Below are positions 13,901 through 28,900 of a DNA stretch of 64,000 bases, piece after piece (positions within the stretch are counted from its first letter, which is position 1; each line of letters starts with the position of its first letter). The notes under the pieces were generated by a model. The model had not been told where the DNA came from, did not search any database, and saw only the letters and a program-made list of their open reading frames with translations. A program made the translations under genes and the position numbers. The stretch is from Sipunculus nudus (taxonomy: Eukaryota; Annelida; Sipuncula; Golfingiida; Sipunculidae): contig CM049308.1 in assembly GCA_026874595.1 (NCBI GenBank), positions 13,531,001 through 13,595,000 of the forward strand, read 5' to 3'.

Positions 13901-16900
13901 TATCGTCATCCTTGCAGTTCTTGATTGGAGTGTTAATAATTAATGTCACTGTAAAAGTAATCAACAGTTCATGCACAAACTTTTTGCTGCACAAAATGTT
14001 TGTAAACCCGCCCAGCACTATGAAGCATGAAGTAATGCAGGATTTCATAATTTACTATTTAAAGCAACCTATTCTGATACCTGACATAATAAAGATAGGC
14101 CAGAAAATGCTGATAAAACCATGTACAGGATATTCATTTAGTTTATATCCATACATGTGTTTAGACGATGTTGGGGGCCTGCCAAAATAAATTAAACACA
14201 TTCAATAAAATCAAATGGTGGGAAGTCGGACAAACTAGAGTTTTGCAAAAGGGCATTTTGCAGCTACTGAGATTTCAACTTCCGCATATATGCAACCAAC
14301 CACCTTAGGTAACATGGATTTTCTGTTTGTCAACATGGCGATGTTCTGTCTTTACTAATACTGAAACAGCTTGTAGATACAACATCATACATCCTTCAAA
14401 GAGGTGTTATAAGAACATATTTAAAATGAATAATTTAATAGTTCATTAATATGTACACAGTATAAGCCAGGATTTACATATAAGTTGGCAGAAATGGTAG
14501 GTGAATAGCTGCCTTTAATCTGACTGTAACTTTTACACTTATCCATAAGGGGGGCATTGTCCTTGTTTAGCAAATACAAGATTCAAATGACTCATTCCAA
14601 CAATGCTGAATTTTCAGTGACGAAGAGAAAGATGAACATACACCAGACAGAGCGCCAAATTATATTATCATTTAATATTGCTGGAATTTTTATCAAAGCG
14701 ATTGCACCTTACAGGAAGTGACAGTTTTGGAGAATGTGATTTTCAGTGCAGACTAATTGCGTCATGTCTGACTGGGCTTCGTCAATACCAGCAGCCTGTT
14801 AGTTTATTGACAGCCGCTGTGCAGTCTGTGGATACATCCTCATGCATTCATGCCAAGCCAGTATCTATGGTCTGATAAAACATGGGCCATAGACACATAA
14901 TATAAGGGATACACAGAAAAGCTGAGCATTCGCAACGGGATTTAACCACAGACTTTTTTTTATTACCACCTGACTGCTCCATAACTGGGCTCACCTGTCT
15001 ACTTTACCTTCATGTTTCCATGTAATTTAACTGAACTCAAACATAACCTGTCTCTAATCCATAGAATTTTACTCAAAATAAGCTTAGCCAAACAGCATCT
15101 CAACCTTAAGGAAGATCAAAATGTAATTTTGTTGTTATAAATTCACTGATAACTGAGCAGTAAGCATCTAAAACAATTCGAACCCTATATTTTTGTGATC
15201 ACATTGAGAACTTGACATTTTTCTGTAACAAAAGAATTACTAAACTTCAGCAGAAACTGGTGGTATAATAAATCAATTATATCTATGATTAATTGTTTTA
15301 TTTTATAACCAATTTAATCACTTGCATTTTTGCATAACTGATCACAAACGATAGTGTATTTCAATGAAGAAGCGTTTAAATTCGGGAGTGGATCCAGCAC
15401 CTGATCAGGGGTCATCAAGCAATATTCACAAATGTCCAGTCCATTATGCATGAATGAACCTGGGAATATGGGCAAAACAAATGAATGTAAACACGAGTTT
15501 ACACGGGTAGCATCCAACAATAGGGACGGAGGCTTGCATTCATTAGAATGCAGATTTCTAGTTTTAAATGAGCTCTGTCCAGAATGAAAAAGTATTTCAA
15601 CTAATAGGGAGAACTATCTATAAACAGACCACAACAAACTAACCTGCAAGGTATAAGGGGGCTCCTGGTAACCAATACCTATGATTGTAACATTTTAATA
15701 GTAACAAACTGAAATGTCTGTAAAAAAAGGTTGTGTCATCTTTGGGCAAGCGGCCAATCCAACATGTGTACTATGCTGACGTATTAATTAGTATAAGTAA
15801 TGGACAGTTGGTATATGGAAAGACTAACCAAGCAATTAGGTGTAAAGTGTCGTAGTCATGTTGTAAACATCCTAAAAAGGATCTGAGGTAAAATAGAGAC
15901 TGAAATGGGAGGATGAGTAGACAGAAAAAAATCACCAGTGCACTGATATAATAATGTGAATTTAAGTTCCACAAGTCACCAGTGCACTGATATAATAATG
16001 TGAATTTAAGTTCCACAAGCTGAATTCAAGTACACAAGCATTTACCAATACCAGACAGTACCACTTCATGTTACTACAGTTCTCTGGAGCCTACAGAGTA
16101 TAACAGATTGTTTTGTGGCAGCTTGGTTTCTAATGTCCTGAAACCGGGACAGATATATTACAAGGTCTCTAAACAGTGGGTCAATTCAGAAAATGCAGGT
16201 CTGGGTGTACAGCTCCGTCCCTAACCTGACTCACAAATGTGGACCACACTGAAAATGTCAACTCTCACCTATTTAAGTGCAACTTAACAGGTGAGCAAAC
16301 CTGGGAACTCAAGCAACAAGTTTTAAGGCTTGATACACAAATATGGGCAGTGACTGTGCATGCACTTTCTGAGCAATGCCATAGAAGAAAAAAATTTCAA
16401 ACGTTCCTGAAAAATTTGTATGAATAATTATTAAGGAATGTCCTAAGTTATAGTCAACTGTTGCTAAGAACTTGATGAAATAAAAAAAATTAATCAACTC
16501 TTCTTTGAAATATCTGCAAAATGTCTGACTCTATGAAGTCAATTTTTTACATTTCACGATACCTTGAACATAGACAGGGAAACAGATCAACAGATAAAAC
16601 ATGGGTGAAAACTTAACCTCCATCTTACTGTCTTGGTGCTGGTTATAACAGGACACAAGAGGCAAAAGGCCAGAAACAGGTGAAAACTTAACCTCTATCT
16701 AACAGTCTTGGTGTTGGTTATAACAGGACACAAGAGGCAAAAGGCCAGACACAGGTGAAAACTTAACCTCCATCTAACAGTCTTGGTGCTGGTTATAACA
16801 GGACACAAGAGGCAAAAGGCCAGACACAGGTGAAAACTTAACCTCCATCTAACAGTCTTGGTGCTGGTTATAACAGGACACAAGAGGCAAAAGGCCAGAC

Positions 16901-19900
16901 ACAGGTGAAAACTTAACCTCTACCTAACAGTCTTGGTGCTGGTTATAACAGGACACAAGAGGCAAAAGGCCAGACACAGGTGAAAACCTAACCTCCATCT
17001 AACAGTCTTGGTGCTGGTTATAACAGGACACAAGAGGCAATAAGGCCAGACACAGGATGGAATTTATATATACATATATTTGACCTCTGCAAACACAAAA
17101 CATAGGTAACAAATGCTGGAACAAAATTACAATGTTACCATAAGAAAAGATCAAACATCTATGGTTATGGTATTGGTAATAATGTATTGTTTATGGTTTC
17201 TGTAATATAAACATACCTGATATAAACATACCTGATGGGTATCTAGGTCATGTAACCTGAAACTGGAGTAAAGGAGACCTGGCTCCACTTGGTTCACGCT
17301 GACTGATAACGTCACATCAGACATACCAATACATATTCTCAATCACCCCCCCCCCCACCCCACCCACCCCATCCCTTGGGTAAACAGTTCAGAATACAAG
17401 TGTACATTCACTTTAATTTAGTCTAAAGCAAGCCTACATGGCCTTCCACAGACAGCCAATACAGAAATTTTTTTTACTGAGCAACATGTTATGGGAAAAA
17501 CTGCATAGATCTCCATTCAGATCTTTCTATGACAAACTTGCCGTAGATCAGCGGGAAGGTCTGCCGAAGACATGTGACAAGGATTTTTTCTGGGAAAAAG
17601 ACTTTTTTCTTAAAGGTCATGACAGAGGATGAAGGTACCTATATGATGATGGATATATGTTAAAATAACTTACATGTTGCCTTCCAGAGTAAGATTAATT
17701 TAGTATACATGTATGTGTATGGAACCAAGTGACCAGTCCAGGCCAGTATTCAGGTATTAAAGTGAACCTCTGAGATTCATTTTTAACGGTTAACTTATTA
17801 ATGTCAATTTTCATCATTTTTGCCTCTTTCAATGTTTGTGTTTAGTAAAATGAGTAGATGATAAGATTCTTTGATATAATAAAAGAAGAACCTGTTAATA
17901 CAGAAACCTACCCTCCTGTTATTGTTAACAGTATACAAAGCTATATCATAATTAATTTCATGAGCAGAAATTTATGAGCCATGTTTATTGGGAAAAAAAC
18001 ATGCTTTTAGGAACATTTATTTGATCATAAGCTGACTATATTAGCTCTCAGGGCTTAAATGCCATCAAATACAAATTAATAATACAAAACAGCATGTCAC
18101 AGTCTTTTTTTAAACATAAATATGCCAGTCTCTGCTTATTGACAGAAATGTAACACAGCCCTTTTAAGGCTTGTTTATTGGCAAGCATGCATGTGTCAGT
18201 CTATTTTCACTGACAGAAACATGACACATACAGATCGGAGCATTTAAGGGCAAATAGGTATTGGCAGAGTGAATGAAAATTTTATCTGCAGTGCTAAACT
18301 AGAGGTATGTTATCGCAAAGAAATCACGCGCAGTCTACCCCCCCCCCCCCCCAAAAAAAAAATCTGTTTGAATGAAGAAACAATTATTTCATAGCTGAAA
18401 CTGATATAACACTATCCATTATCACTGAGTCCACTTGTAGAATGATCCATCAAGCCTCTCCCATGAATCTTTATCAGTTATATGAAACATAAATCAGAAA
18501 ATGAGCCAACGATAATGAAATCCGGCAACTGATAGTATACTTTTGAAGGACTAATTGGCCCAATTTTCTTTTAAATCTTCAAAATGAAAATGCAATACAT
18601 CTGGATGAGGTACATTACTTATTATTTAAGATTCTATGCAAACATTTTTTAACTACCTTAATATTTTCAGCTAACTTGAACAATGTTTGACAAGGGCATA
18701 ACTTTAAAATGTTTAAAATCATTGGTCTGGTAACTCAAGAAATGTAGGAGACCTAATTTCTGGTTAAGATGACCTTTTTCAGGTTTCAAAGGAGTCTCTT
18801 AATTCATCAGGATCTGTCTGAATGTCCAGTTAAATCTTTCTGGGTCTATTTATAACTCGTTAATGGACAGTCAGACAGTCATACACAAGTAAGACGAGAC
18901 CAAGCATCATTGCTACAGCTCAGCATGACTGTAGGTCAGCTAAGCTAAAACTGCTTGGTAAGGTTTCCTGTGGACTTGATGTTGACTGTATGCTAGATAT
19001 TACCCCTGATACCAGTGCCTGTACCTAACAGGATTATGACTAAACACTATCTGCCGAAGAGCCCCACTGTGCAAGTTCCTCTGCACGTTGGAACATCTGC
19101 ATATCACTCTTTGTGTTCCAGGCCCTGGTTCAGTTCATAACACTAATTCTGGATGCCAGCTCACAAGCTGTTGTAGCCTCTATTGTGAATGCTGGCAGTC
19201 AATAATTTAATAAGGCAATCGATACTAATAACTGTCCTGGACTGGTGGTACTGTTACCCGGCACAGGCTCAAGGTGGTTGTCTTCCCCTCCTCCTCTAAC
19301 CATGCGATCAATACTTAAACAACATCACCAACCTGCACTGTGCTGCATGTTCATGTTGAGCACTGTCTGCTGGCGCAGCCCTGCATAAACATGCCCTATG
19401 ACTTGCCCAGCTGTAACACAATGCACAAGCAGGCCCAACGATGCACACTTGTCAAATCACAATGACAAAGTGACACCCAGATGATAGTGTGAACTCTACA
19501 TGCTGTATTTTACCATAAAAACACACATGTATATGTATGTCTACATGGACTAGTGTATTTATATATGCATGAATGCAGGTGGTGCTCCCGCTATCATTGA
19601 TCTGGATCTTTTTTACATACAGATGTTGCATGCCCGATGTTACAGGATACTCTCACCTGTAATGAATGTGATTGTTGGGACAATGGTTACCATAGCAAAC
19701 AGTCCCCCCCTCTTGCAGTTGCAGTGCTGCTTGGGACTAGACTGTACTTGCTGAAGCAGCAGGGGACTGAAGGCTGCAGGGCTGGTCCAAGCCAGCACTG
19801 GCCATTATGGTGGCTGATGTAACTGATCTCTCCAGTACATGCTCATATAAGAGCCCTTTCATGTTTAAGCAAAGCAATCTGTGACCAGAAGAAATTTATT

Positions 19901-22900
19901 GCTCCAGATTTATAATAATGTGAGGATCCATTAGGGACCCCAAGCATCCAGCACTGTCAGCCAGTCAGCCCTAAATCCAAGACACAGCAACTGTCACAGG
20001 CAGCATGTCATGCTTTTAGGGTCACTGGAGAGTTTCTAGCTTTCCTGTAAGGATCTGCTCTCCATCTGGCTGGCTTGCATGGTGAATTCCCTGTGCCCGA
20101 CAATAGTTAGGCCAGGCACGCATGATCTGTAACATCATATGTTGCCTTCTCCAGCATTCTCTAAATAAGTTTAAACACATGAGACAAGCCTGAATGCATC
20201 CTCACATAAAACCAACGGTCCCCGGAGGAGAGGTTATTAACTGCGAGTGGCAGATTCCCTGGCATGCCAATGTTCTCTCCTCTGACAGAATTCAAGGGTC
20301 TTCCACTCAACACAGACCTTTGTATGGGGCATTTAACTGAACAAAAGACCAAGCCCCCACCATCCTGTGTATTTGGGGACCTCCAAAGGCATCTTTTTTT
20401 TCTCTCTCTCTCTTTTCTTTCTCTGACAGGGTATTAAGTGCTCCTGGCAGAACACTGGGAACCAGGTCTTGTTATATTTCAATGTATCCTTCCAGCCATC
20501 CTCTGTAATACAGGGACTGAAATTACAAGGCGCCCACAGATGTAATGCCTGCACTTCCAGGTAAATTCTGATCTACTGGCCCATGCAAAATTAGGCATTA
20601 CTAAATAAATTATGAAAATATATATTTGTTATTGTCATGTAAGGCCCAGATGCACAGCATTTATATTAAATTCTGTAATGAGGGTTGTCCAATAGATAGA
20701 CATTTCGATATTCCGCTTCTTCAAAATGCAATAAAAAGCTCTGAATCACTAAAATTACTGTTTATCTAGAAAATGCAGTCCTATCTTGCCTGATGGGCCT
20801 TATAAAAGGAGGTTATGTTTTTACATGAGTTTGGTGGTACATCTGTTTGTCTATAGGGCTGTTGAAAAATGTTATAAAACTGATTTTCACAACATCGAGA
20901 AATAACGCAACTGCTATTATTAAAAAAGATCCCTTAAGTTTTGATGCTGACTTATCTAGCTGGAGATCCAAGATTTTTTTCTTGCAGATAGACTCTCCTG
21001 ATATTGATCACATCCTACACGTGATGAGAGCTAAGTGGTTCTTTGGCCAGCTCAATGTCCAGCAGCAGCATGTGCATTCACTAAAGCAGCAACCTGTGTG
21101 CAAGCCTCAGGGCAGATGTTCTGTAACATGTGCACAAATGTTTCTGGTTTTGGCAGAAGTGGCTTGTCTGCTGCATGACCTCTTATTTAAAGGTTATTTT
21201 AAACAAAACTGGCAACATGACTGCAAGAACCTAGCCCAGTGCAACCTGAGATCTACATAAGTCACTTTCTGAAGTATTAATTAATCATTTCTGTAATACT
21301 GTTTCAATGTACATGGAAATGTTTTAATTTTGTGAAATGTGGAGGCACTGAATGTAATGATACCCTCTGTAACTGATAATTCAATTGTACTCATTCAGAC
21401 CTGGTCTTTAAGAAACTTCAACAGCAAGGACCAATACCTGATATATATATATATATTGTTTTTCCAGGTTTTTGCCATGGTCAATTGATGGCACCACTTA
21501 GACAGGTCTATTCTGATTTCTGAAGTCTATTAATTAACTAAAGATAATCCCTTGAAATTTATATTAAAATAGTCCATAAAACAGGGATCTAACCGCACAC
21601 AGGCTGTTACTTTTGTTTATATCCATATCAACATGTTAATAACATGGGTTGACAAAATAATTTAAACACATTCAACATCTGGCGCCAAGTTGGACAACCA
21701 GAGTTTTGCAAAGGTCGTCTTGCAACTAGTGACCTTTTTACTCCCACATATATGCTACTAACCAACTTAGGTTACATGTTTTTTTTCTGATTATCAACAT
21801 TCACAGAAGCATTAGTTGAACTTTTCTCAACAGGAATTGCCTGCAGCTCATTAAATATGTATGCTGTAGGCCAGAAATCACATAAATTCCACAGAAAATG
21901 AAGGCGAATAACTGACATTAACGGATGATGAATGATTAATACAAGTGCATGACAATGAGTGATGTATTTGCACTAAATGGATATTTTTTTTCCCATGCTA
22001 CAGTATTGCAGCTCCTGAAAGAGTCATACTATGAGTCTGACTGATATCACTGTGTGCCTCAACCTGGTGCCTCACAGGTATAATATCACCCTGTGCCTCT
22101 AATTGAGCCTTCAGTTTCTCAGTGTGATGTGACTTAATTCAGTCAAATGTAAAGACAGAACTTTGTATGTGCCTCTATCTGGACTAAAGTATACAGTATG
22201 TAATTAATCATATTAGGTATAAAGCACTAAGTGCCTCAAACTGGGCTTAAAATTAAACCGCCCAGGCACCATGTGCCTCCTGCCCTCTTCCAGGACTCCT
22301 GATTCACAGTATGATTTTACAGAGGGCTTAGCCTTCAGTTTCACAGGATCATTTAATTCACCTCTGTACTCTGTGTTTATGTTCCTATGCTTAGAATTTC
22401 ACAGCTGATGCAACATGTCATAACTTCTGTGACGTCAGTGTTGAAAACATGTACTATGGACTTCATTCCTTCAGATTAGTTCTGATACAGTGTAACCTGT
22501 GTTTATACAAGGAGCACGTGACTTAACGGGAGTCTGGAGCTCTACACCATAGTCCATATTATAGATCTATGGCTCCAGAACCATAGCCCAACAGCCAGCT
22601 CAAGCTACTCAAGTGTAAACTTTACATTGCCATTCATGTAACAACAGCAAGACTCACTGAATGTATAATTATGTATAAAGAAAGCAACTTACCTCTGTAA
22701 CATTTAGAACAAAGCCCATTGGTCTGGACAGATCTGAAACAAACAATACATAAAAATCAGTCATTTATATAAAAACATAAGCAACAAAGTCCATGGCGAA
22801 AATGGTAACTGTATGAACATCTCTGAGCTGCTGCAGTTTAAGAATTATGTTCTGCGCCCAAAATGTAACCTTATTTTGACAATAATACAGTAGGTTTTAA

Positions 22901-25900
22901 AATTATGTATGACATGTCTAGCCTCTCAAAAGCACTTTCAAAATGTCTTGAATTACGCCCTCTCCATTGTCACATGATCACAGTGCTGTGACATGTGACA
23001 ACAGATTATTTGACTAAAAAGTATATACAATTTTTCGCAAAATCAGAAATTAACCATATTCAGCTTTTCATGTACACAGCAGCATAAATAACATCACAGT
23101 GACACTGTATCACATGATCATGTAATGCTCTTCTTGTTCAATATATTTCATCAAGGTCCCCGTGGTCTGCAAAAAAGGACTTGTTGGCAACACCAGTGGC
23201 CAGAACTGTTACATTTGGGGGAAAAGTATTGGGATCGTTGCTCGGACTCGCACTTGCTCCGGCTCTGTGAAACAGGTCACTTGAAACCGTAAAATTGCTG
23301 ATTCTTTAGTTACTTTTAAACTGTGTTTAAAAACACATTTATTGAAATAGTACTACATTTAAACTCTTACACGCAGTCGTGCACTAATTTTTACCAGTCT
23401 TACTTTTCATAATATTGTACCTTTTTCTGTAACTTTTATACTTTTTATTGTACAGCACTTTAGCGCAGGATTTTATTCTGGATTAAGGGCTATATAAATA
23501 CTATCAGTAATAATGATAATAATGAGTGTAGTCACATGATCTTAATGTGAAATGTTAAAAACTTGACATTTAACACATGAACAGAATGTACTCTGTACAA
23601 AGTACAGATTGTGCCATGTAAAAAGTTGCATCACAAATTTGTCATACAAAAGAAAACGTTTGGTTACAAGCTCAAGTAAAGTTACCATGTTTTCTGTGAA
23701 TTAAATTTTCCCTATCAGTATCACAATAATATGCAATGCACCATTTTTTCTCACACTCAGTCATGCTGTTTCTTGTACTGTCACATAATCTAACACCTTT
23801 TGGAAAAACATCTTTCACATTATCACAAAAAGTAATGTAAACTAATGAAAATTTTGTGTCTCATGACTATCCTGTGAAATGCAAATTTTGAGAAGTCGAG
23901 TCACATGATCAAACACTCAGGTCACATTAACACAAAGTGTCAGGTAAATAAACAATCTCACGGTCACAAAGCATTTTGATAAATAGGGTCGAGTCACATG
24001 ATCACACTGTCATGTATATACTGTCACAGGTTTACTTTCACAATAGTTTATATGTAACACACTTCCTCCCCCCATGGACTATGACATATATGATGGAACA
24101 CTTTCTGCCCTCATCTGAAACAAGCATATTGTAAAATTACTGTGGGTATACATGAAAACAGGCAGCCACGTGAACTGCCTTGTTTAATTCATGGGCCTGC
24201 AACCATCTACAAATGAAAACTGACTAAACAGCGACAAAAAGGATGCTAAAAACTGATCAGAGAACGATTACTTTTTAGAGAATGCAAGAACTGAATCTTA
24301 AAATAGGGATCACATGATAATATTCAGCCTGCAAAGAGGTCAAAGGTCAGAGTGGCCAATGATCAGGGTACCCACTGGTCTACTACTTTTTTTAGCTTTA
24401 AACTCCAATGAAATTAAGAGATTAAAAAAAAATCTCTGCATAGTATATTCCCTGCATATACAGACGAGCCTACTTTGTGTCATATCGTTAATAGAAAACC
24501 CATTTATTGTCATATAAATCTGAAATCCCAAACCATTTCCTATATAAACAATGGTAAATCTGACCATTTAATATCATGGAATATTGTCATAATCCCGTTT
24601 ATTGTCATGCTTGGAACCCTCGGCAGTGATACCAGCTCGCAATTAATATCACATCAAATGCCGACACGGTGATTAATGAGGCCAAGCACTTGCAATCTGC
24701 CAGGCGTATCAAACATGTGCGGCAGGTAAGTGCAGTGATGCATGCGGGTCATTCCCCGTCACTAAGCTAATTAGCATCTTAAGATAACAAGGTAATCCAG
24801 ATCATTACGTTCCTTCGTACATTAACAAGGACGATGTTTTTGATCACACATCATACATAATGCATTCCTGGCCTTTGAAAGGCCGCGGTTTACACCTCAG
24901 TAAACGTCGAGATGATATGAAGCACGAGCTCTGAATGTTGCTTACGACTGGAAATCCCCTTTAATGGTCGACGGAAAGCTTGAAATTTTTTGAAGCACTG
25001 GAGGAGATACCCGGTCCAAAACCTCAATCGCGGCGAAACTTCAGAAAGTTGACAAGGGCATGACGATGCCCACTCCCCAAACAGACCTATCATAAAGACG
25101 ATCATGGAAGTTTGAGTCATTAATAAGATATCTGGGAAATAAGGCACAATTGTCGGGGAAAGAACTATCTAGTAAAATAGTTTGCCATCATAAAGTTTAA
25201 CTGTGCCACATATTTCCAGACGTATAACCTCACGACCCAGACGCCACATCTTTTTCTGTTGGCAAGTTGGTTGTCAGTTATTACGGCATGGGACACAAAA
25301 CTTATAGGAAATAAACTGTCAGGTGTGCATAAATGTAATTTGAAATGCCGTTGTACAATAAAAATATTCATAAACGTTCCTGTTTCTTTCTTATTGACGA
25401 TTTATTTAATATCATTGGAGACATTACGCTTTTTCTATGACTCAAAAAGACATAGATGTTGAAGCATGCATGTCACATCCCAGTTATTATCATAATTTAT
25501 GCATGAACCACCGACATGACAATAAGCGGGCTTGACTGTATTTCATTAACTTTCCAAATTCTGAGCTTTCTTGTTTTCAAGCAAATCTTTTAACAGATAA
25601 ATCTGATTGACAGAGCTCACACTCACATCTTCTTTATCTTACCAATACTATGATTCTGTATATGGTTTCAAATTGTTCTTTTTCATACCTTGGTTCCTAA
25701 CTTGATAGTAAACAGACCTTTTGCCATTTTCTCCTTTAACTAAGCTTAATAATTATTCACATTACATTTATATAAAGGCCATACCATTCGTAAAGCAGAA
25801 TACAAAATAACTGCAATTAAATCTGCCACTCTCACTTTGTTATATTCACATATTTAAACCAAATTGATTTCTCAAGCATTTAATTGTCAAATATTTATGC

Positions 25901-28900
25901 AGATATCTCAATAACCTTGCTTGGTTTTAAGCTACAGTTTAAGACTGCTTGACTGAACAGAATATTCACCCAAAAACTTTCTTCCACATTGCCAACTTGT
26001 ATGTCTGTGACAACCAGATATTGATAAAGTTTCAGCCCTGGATATCTAATCTCATAACTCTTATGTAAGGGTTTACCATATTCATAATTTGGCCAGGGAT
26101 ACCAGCTAAGTTAATGTCTCTGTGTGAGCAAATTACATCTCTGAAGCACTGGCACTTTTAATAGACACAACATCAATACTGACAACGGTTTCAAAGGCAC
26201 CAATCATGTTTTCATCCTACTCTCGGAGAATATATCACGAAGTCCTGTGTAGGGGATGTGATTGTGCTCGTCAAGAAACTGATGGTTCAATCAGTGCAAA
26301 TTTAGAAGCAGATGTGGTTTCAAAAAAACTTGGTTAATTTGACCTAATTTCTAATAAAAAATATACATCTCTCAACTTAAGTACACTGAGGAAATGTTAT
26401 TACTGTATCCACAGTCCAGTACTACTCTATTGGTGACAGGCTTGGTTTGCATACATCACTGATTTTACTGGTTTTTTTTTAACCTTACCATGTCTTTCAT
26501 AAATGGACATAAATAAAACAGGCTGATTTCAAGCCTGAAATTTGCTTTTATCAAGAACAAATGCTGAATCTATTCAGACTTCAGACATGCGTTCTTTTCA
26601 AATTGAGCCAAGGTCATTACTGGATTTCATGACTATTTTATCATTATCCTAACCACAGTCATGAACACTACTGACACCAAATGGAACATTACCAAATTGT
26701 GCTGTTACAATACATTGTCTCACCATACGGTACATATCACATTATCAGGATACTTCCGAGAAGTTTTCTCACAACAATATGCAATACAACACATTTCACA
26801 ACCAGTGCTCGGACCAATGATCATTTATTTATAATTGATGATCAGTCAGCTAATGCAGACAGTTCGATGATCGATCTTGCATTGCCAATTTGCCAAAATC
26901 ATTTACAGGTTTTTCACAAAGGTTAGGCATTATAATGAAGGATAGTACACTTTAATAAAATTTATGCAAAAAAAACTTTGGAATGATATGTGTTTCTATA
27001 CAACTACGTTTATCATATAATGAACATGTAAGCTCTAGATTTATTAAATATATTAGCATATATTAGGCATATAAATATATATATCAATTTAGATGATATA
27101 CAGATCTGTATTTGATAAGAAATTTCAAACTCCTATAGGCCAACCAATTTTTACTGATGAATGGTTATGAAATTACAACTGATTCAGAACACTTATCAAA
27201 GCGACTAATAACTGAACATCGTTTGCTGATATGCTGCCGATGATCGGTAATTATCAAGGAAGCCACTCCCAACACCAAAAGGAACATTATTATTTATGTT
27301 CAAAGTAGATGTTTCAAACCTTTTTGATTCCCAGTTAACCAAACTTCCCTGTATAAAATGTACCGGTATTTAATTATAAATAACGATGTTTAGGACCATA
27401 AAGGTCCTCAGCTAGGGCTTGTTATCACCAGTGCCCCAAAATGGCAGCCTTGTGGCCATACTGGAAGTAAGATTAGTCTGACATTAATACCTTAAGCACT
27501 AATAATCTAAAACCTACAAGGGGCAAATCTTTGGAGTAATCACAGCAATATCTCAAAGGTTACCGAGTTAATGCATTTGAAAGGATACTGAATATTTGCC
27601 TAGCAGTCATATGGGATTTAACAGGAATCTGAAATTTGGGAACGACTATAGTATTACTCATGCACTGTCTTGACAAGGTATGTGTGTTTACAGATGAACA
27701 TTATGATCATTAGAATTCATGTAATGAAGAAGTAAGAGGCAGATAAAAAATAAGTGGCAAAATCAAAACCCAAGCAGCTGGGTATGAAAAAGTTTTCTGT
27801 TCACACAGGTGTCATTTCTCAGAGAGTGGTGCGAGTTATTCTTAAGTCGTACACATCTCCAGGGTGTCAATCTTGCCAATTTTTTGCAAAAGAAAATCAC
27901 TGATTGTGCTCTTGTGGTCATACTGGATATTAGGCAGGTTGGTAATTTGATAGGCTTGGAGCCCTCATTGGCGTTGATCACCCCTGTGAATTAGAGAAAC
28001 ATAAAAAATAGTCTCTTTGAGATAATGTGCTCAAAAGAAAATTAGTGACTGTTCTCTGGTGGCTAAATTGGACTATGGGGAGGTTGTAATTTGAGTTGAG
28101 TGACAAAAAGCTGTTCTAGCTTAACCTTACAACCTTGTCCGTGAGTCAGTACAGCTACAGGTATTTCCAGGACAAGGCTCTTCTTCTACTACTAATGTCA
28201 AAACTCCATAATCTTACCCTCCTAACCAAAGAGGAGAAAAGGAGTCCTGAATTTGTTTTTTTGTGCAATTTTGGTCTACAAGAAGGTCAATCATTTATAT
28301 GCATTATATCAAATTAGTGTCTAAATATTACTCTGATATATATAAGGAATTCTTGAATTAGGTAACTTATTTTTAAAATAATGTTACATCTGAGTTTACC
28401 TTTAGTCTCATTACTTGATTGTCAAAAAGGCAAGAATGCACTATTGACAGCTGGTAGTGGTACTGCAATGACTACTTGAGCACTAATAGTCGGATAACAT
28501 CAAAGGACAGAACTGCAGGGTTTTCTTATTGTTTTACCTCTTTCCCTGGCAAAGTTGTGTATTTAACAATTTTATATCTAGACTTATCTTATTTGATTGT
28601 TTTGAAAATAATAAATGAACACTGTATTTCCTTTGTCCAGACACATATCTATATGGACACACACACAGATCTATATGATTGGAACTGAAACATGTATGGA
28701 GTATTTCCACCTGTGCAGACACTGAAATATGCAGACAAGAGATGCCAGATTTAGAAATTTCAGAACTCTGCTGTACAGTTTCACTATCTAGCTGCTCTAG
28801 ATTCATGAACTTTTTCAGGAAAGCCTTTGGGCATGTACCTCGGGACTACAGCTCTCAAGAATATAAAATTACTAAACATTAACATTTTATCATGATATAA

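Larger units (their letters stand above)
6652..22692 (-). other. ZFAND3 intron 2
   Basis: About 16 kb with no recognisable coding exon. It is packed with repeats: a poly-C run (7304-7325), a duplicated 688 bp element (8.5-10.06 kb), two tRNA-derived SINEs, two copies of a dispersed repeat (14.05-14.52 and 21.54-21.93 kb), a 44 bp duplication, a 75 bp array and a pearl-like trailer at 18.6-18.96 kb. The parts at 10.1-12.5, 14.6-15.9, 17.1-18.5 and 19.0-21.5 kb show nothing further that I can name. Confidence 0.7.

Noticed and set aside
16606-17056. CRISPR-like array
   Set aside because: The 75 bp units are directly contiguous with no unique spacers, in eukaryotic intron DNA.
20847-21260. 137-codon plus-strand frame
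   Set aside because: Starts with TTG, composition is that of intron DNA, and no domain or splice context is visible.
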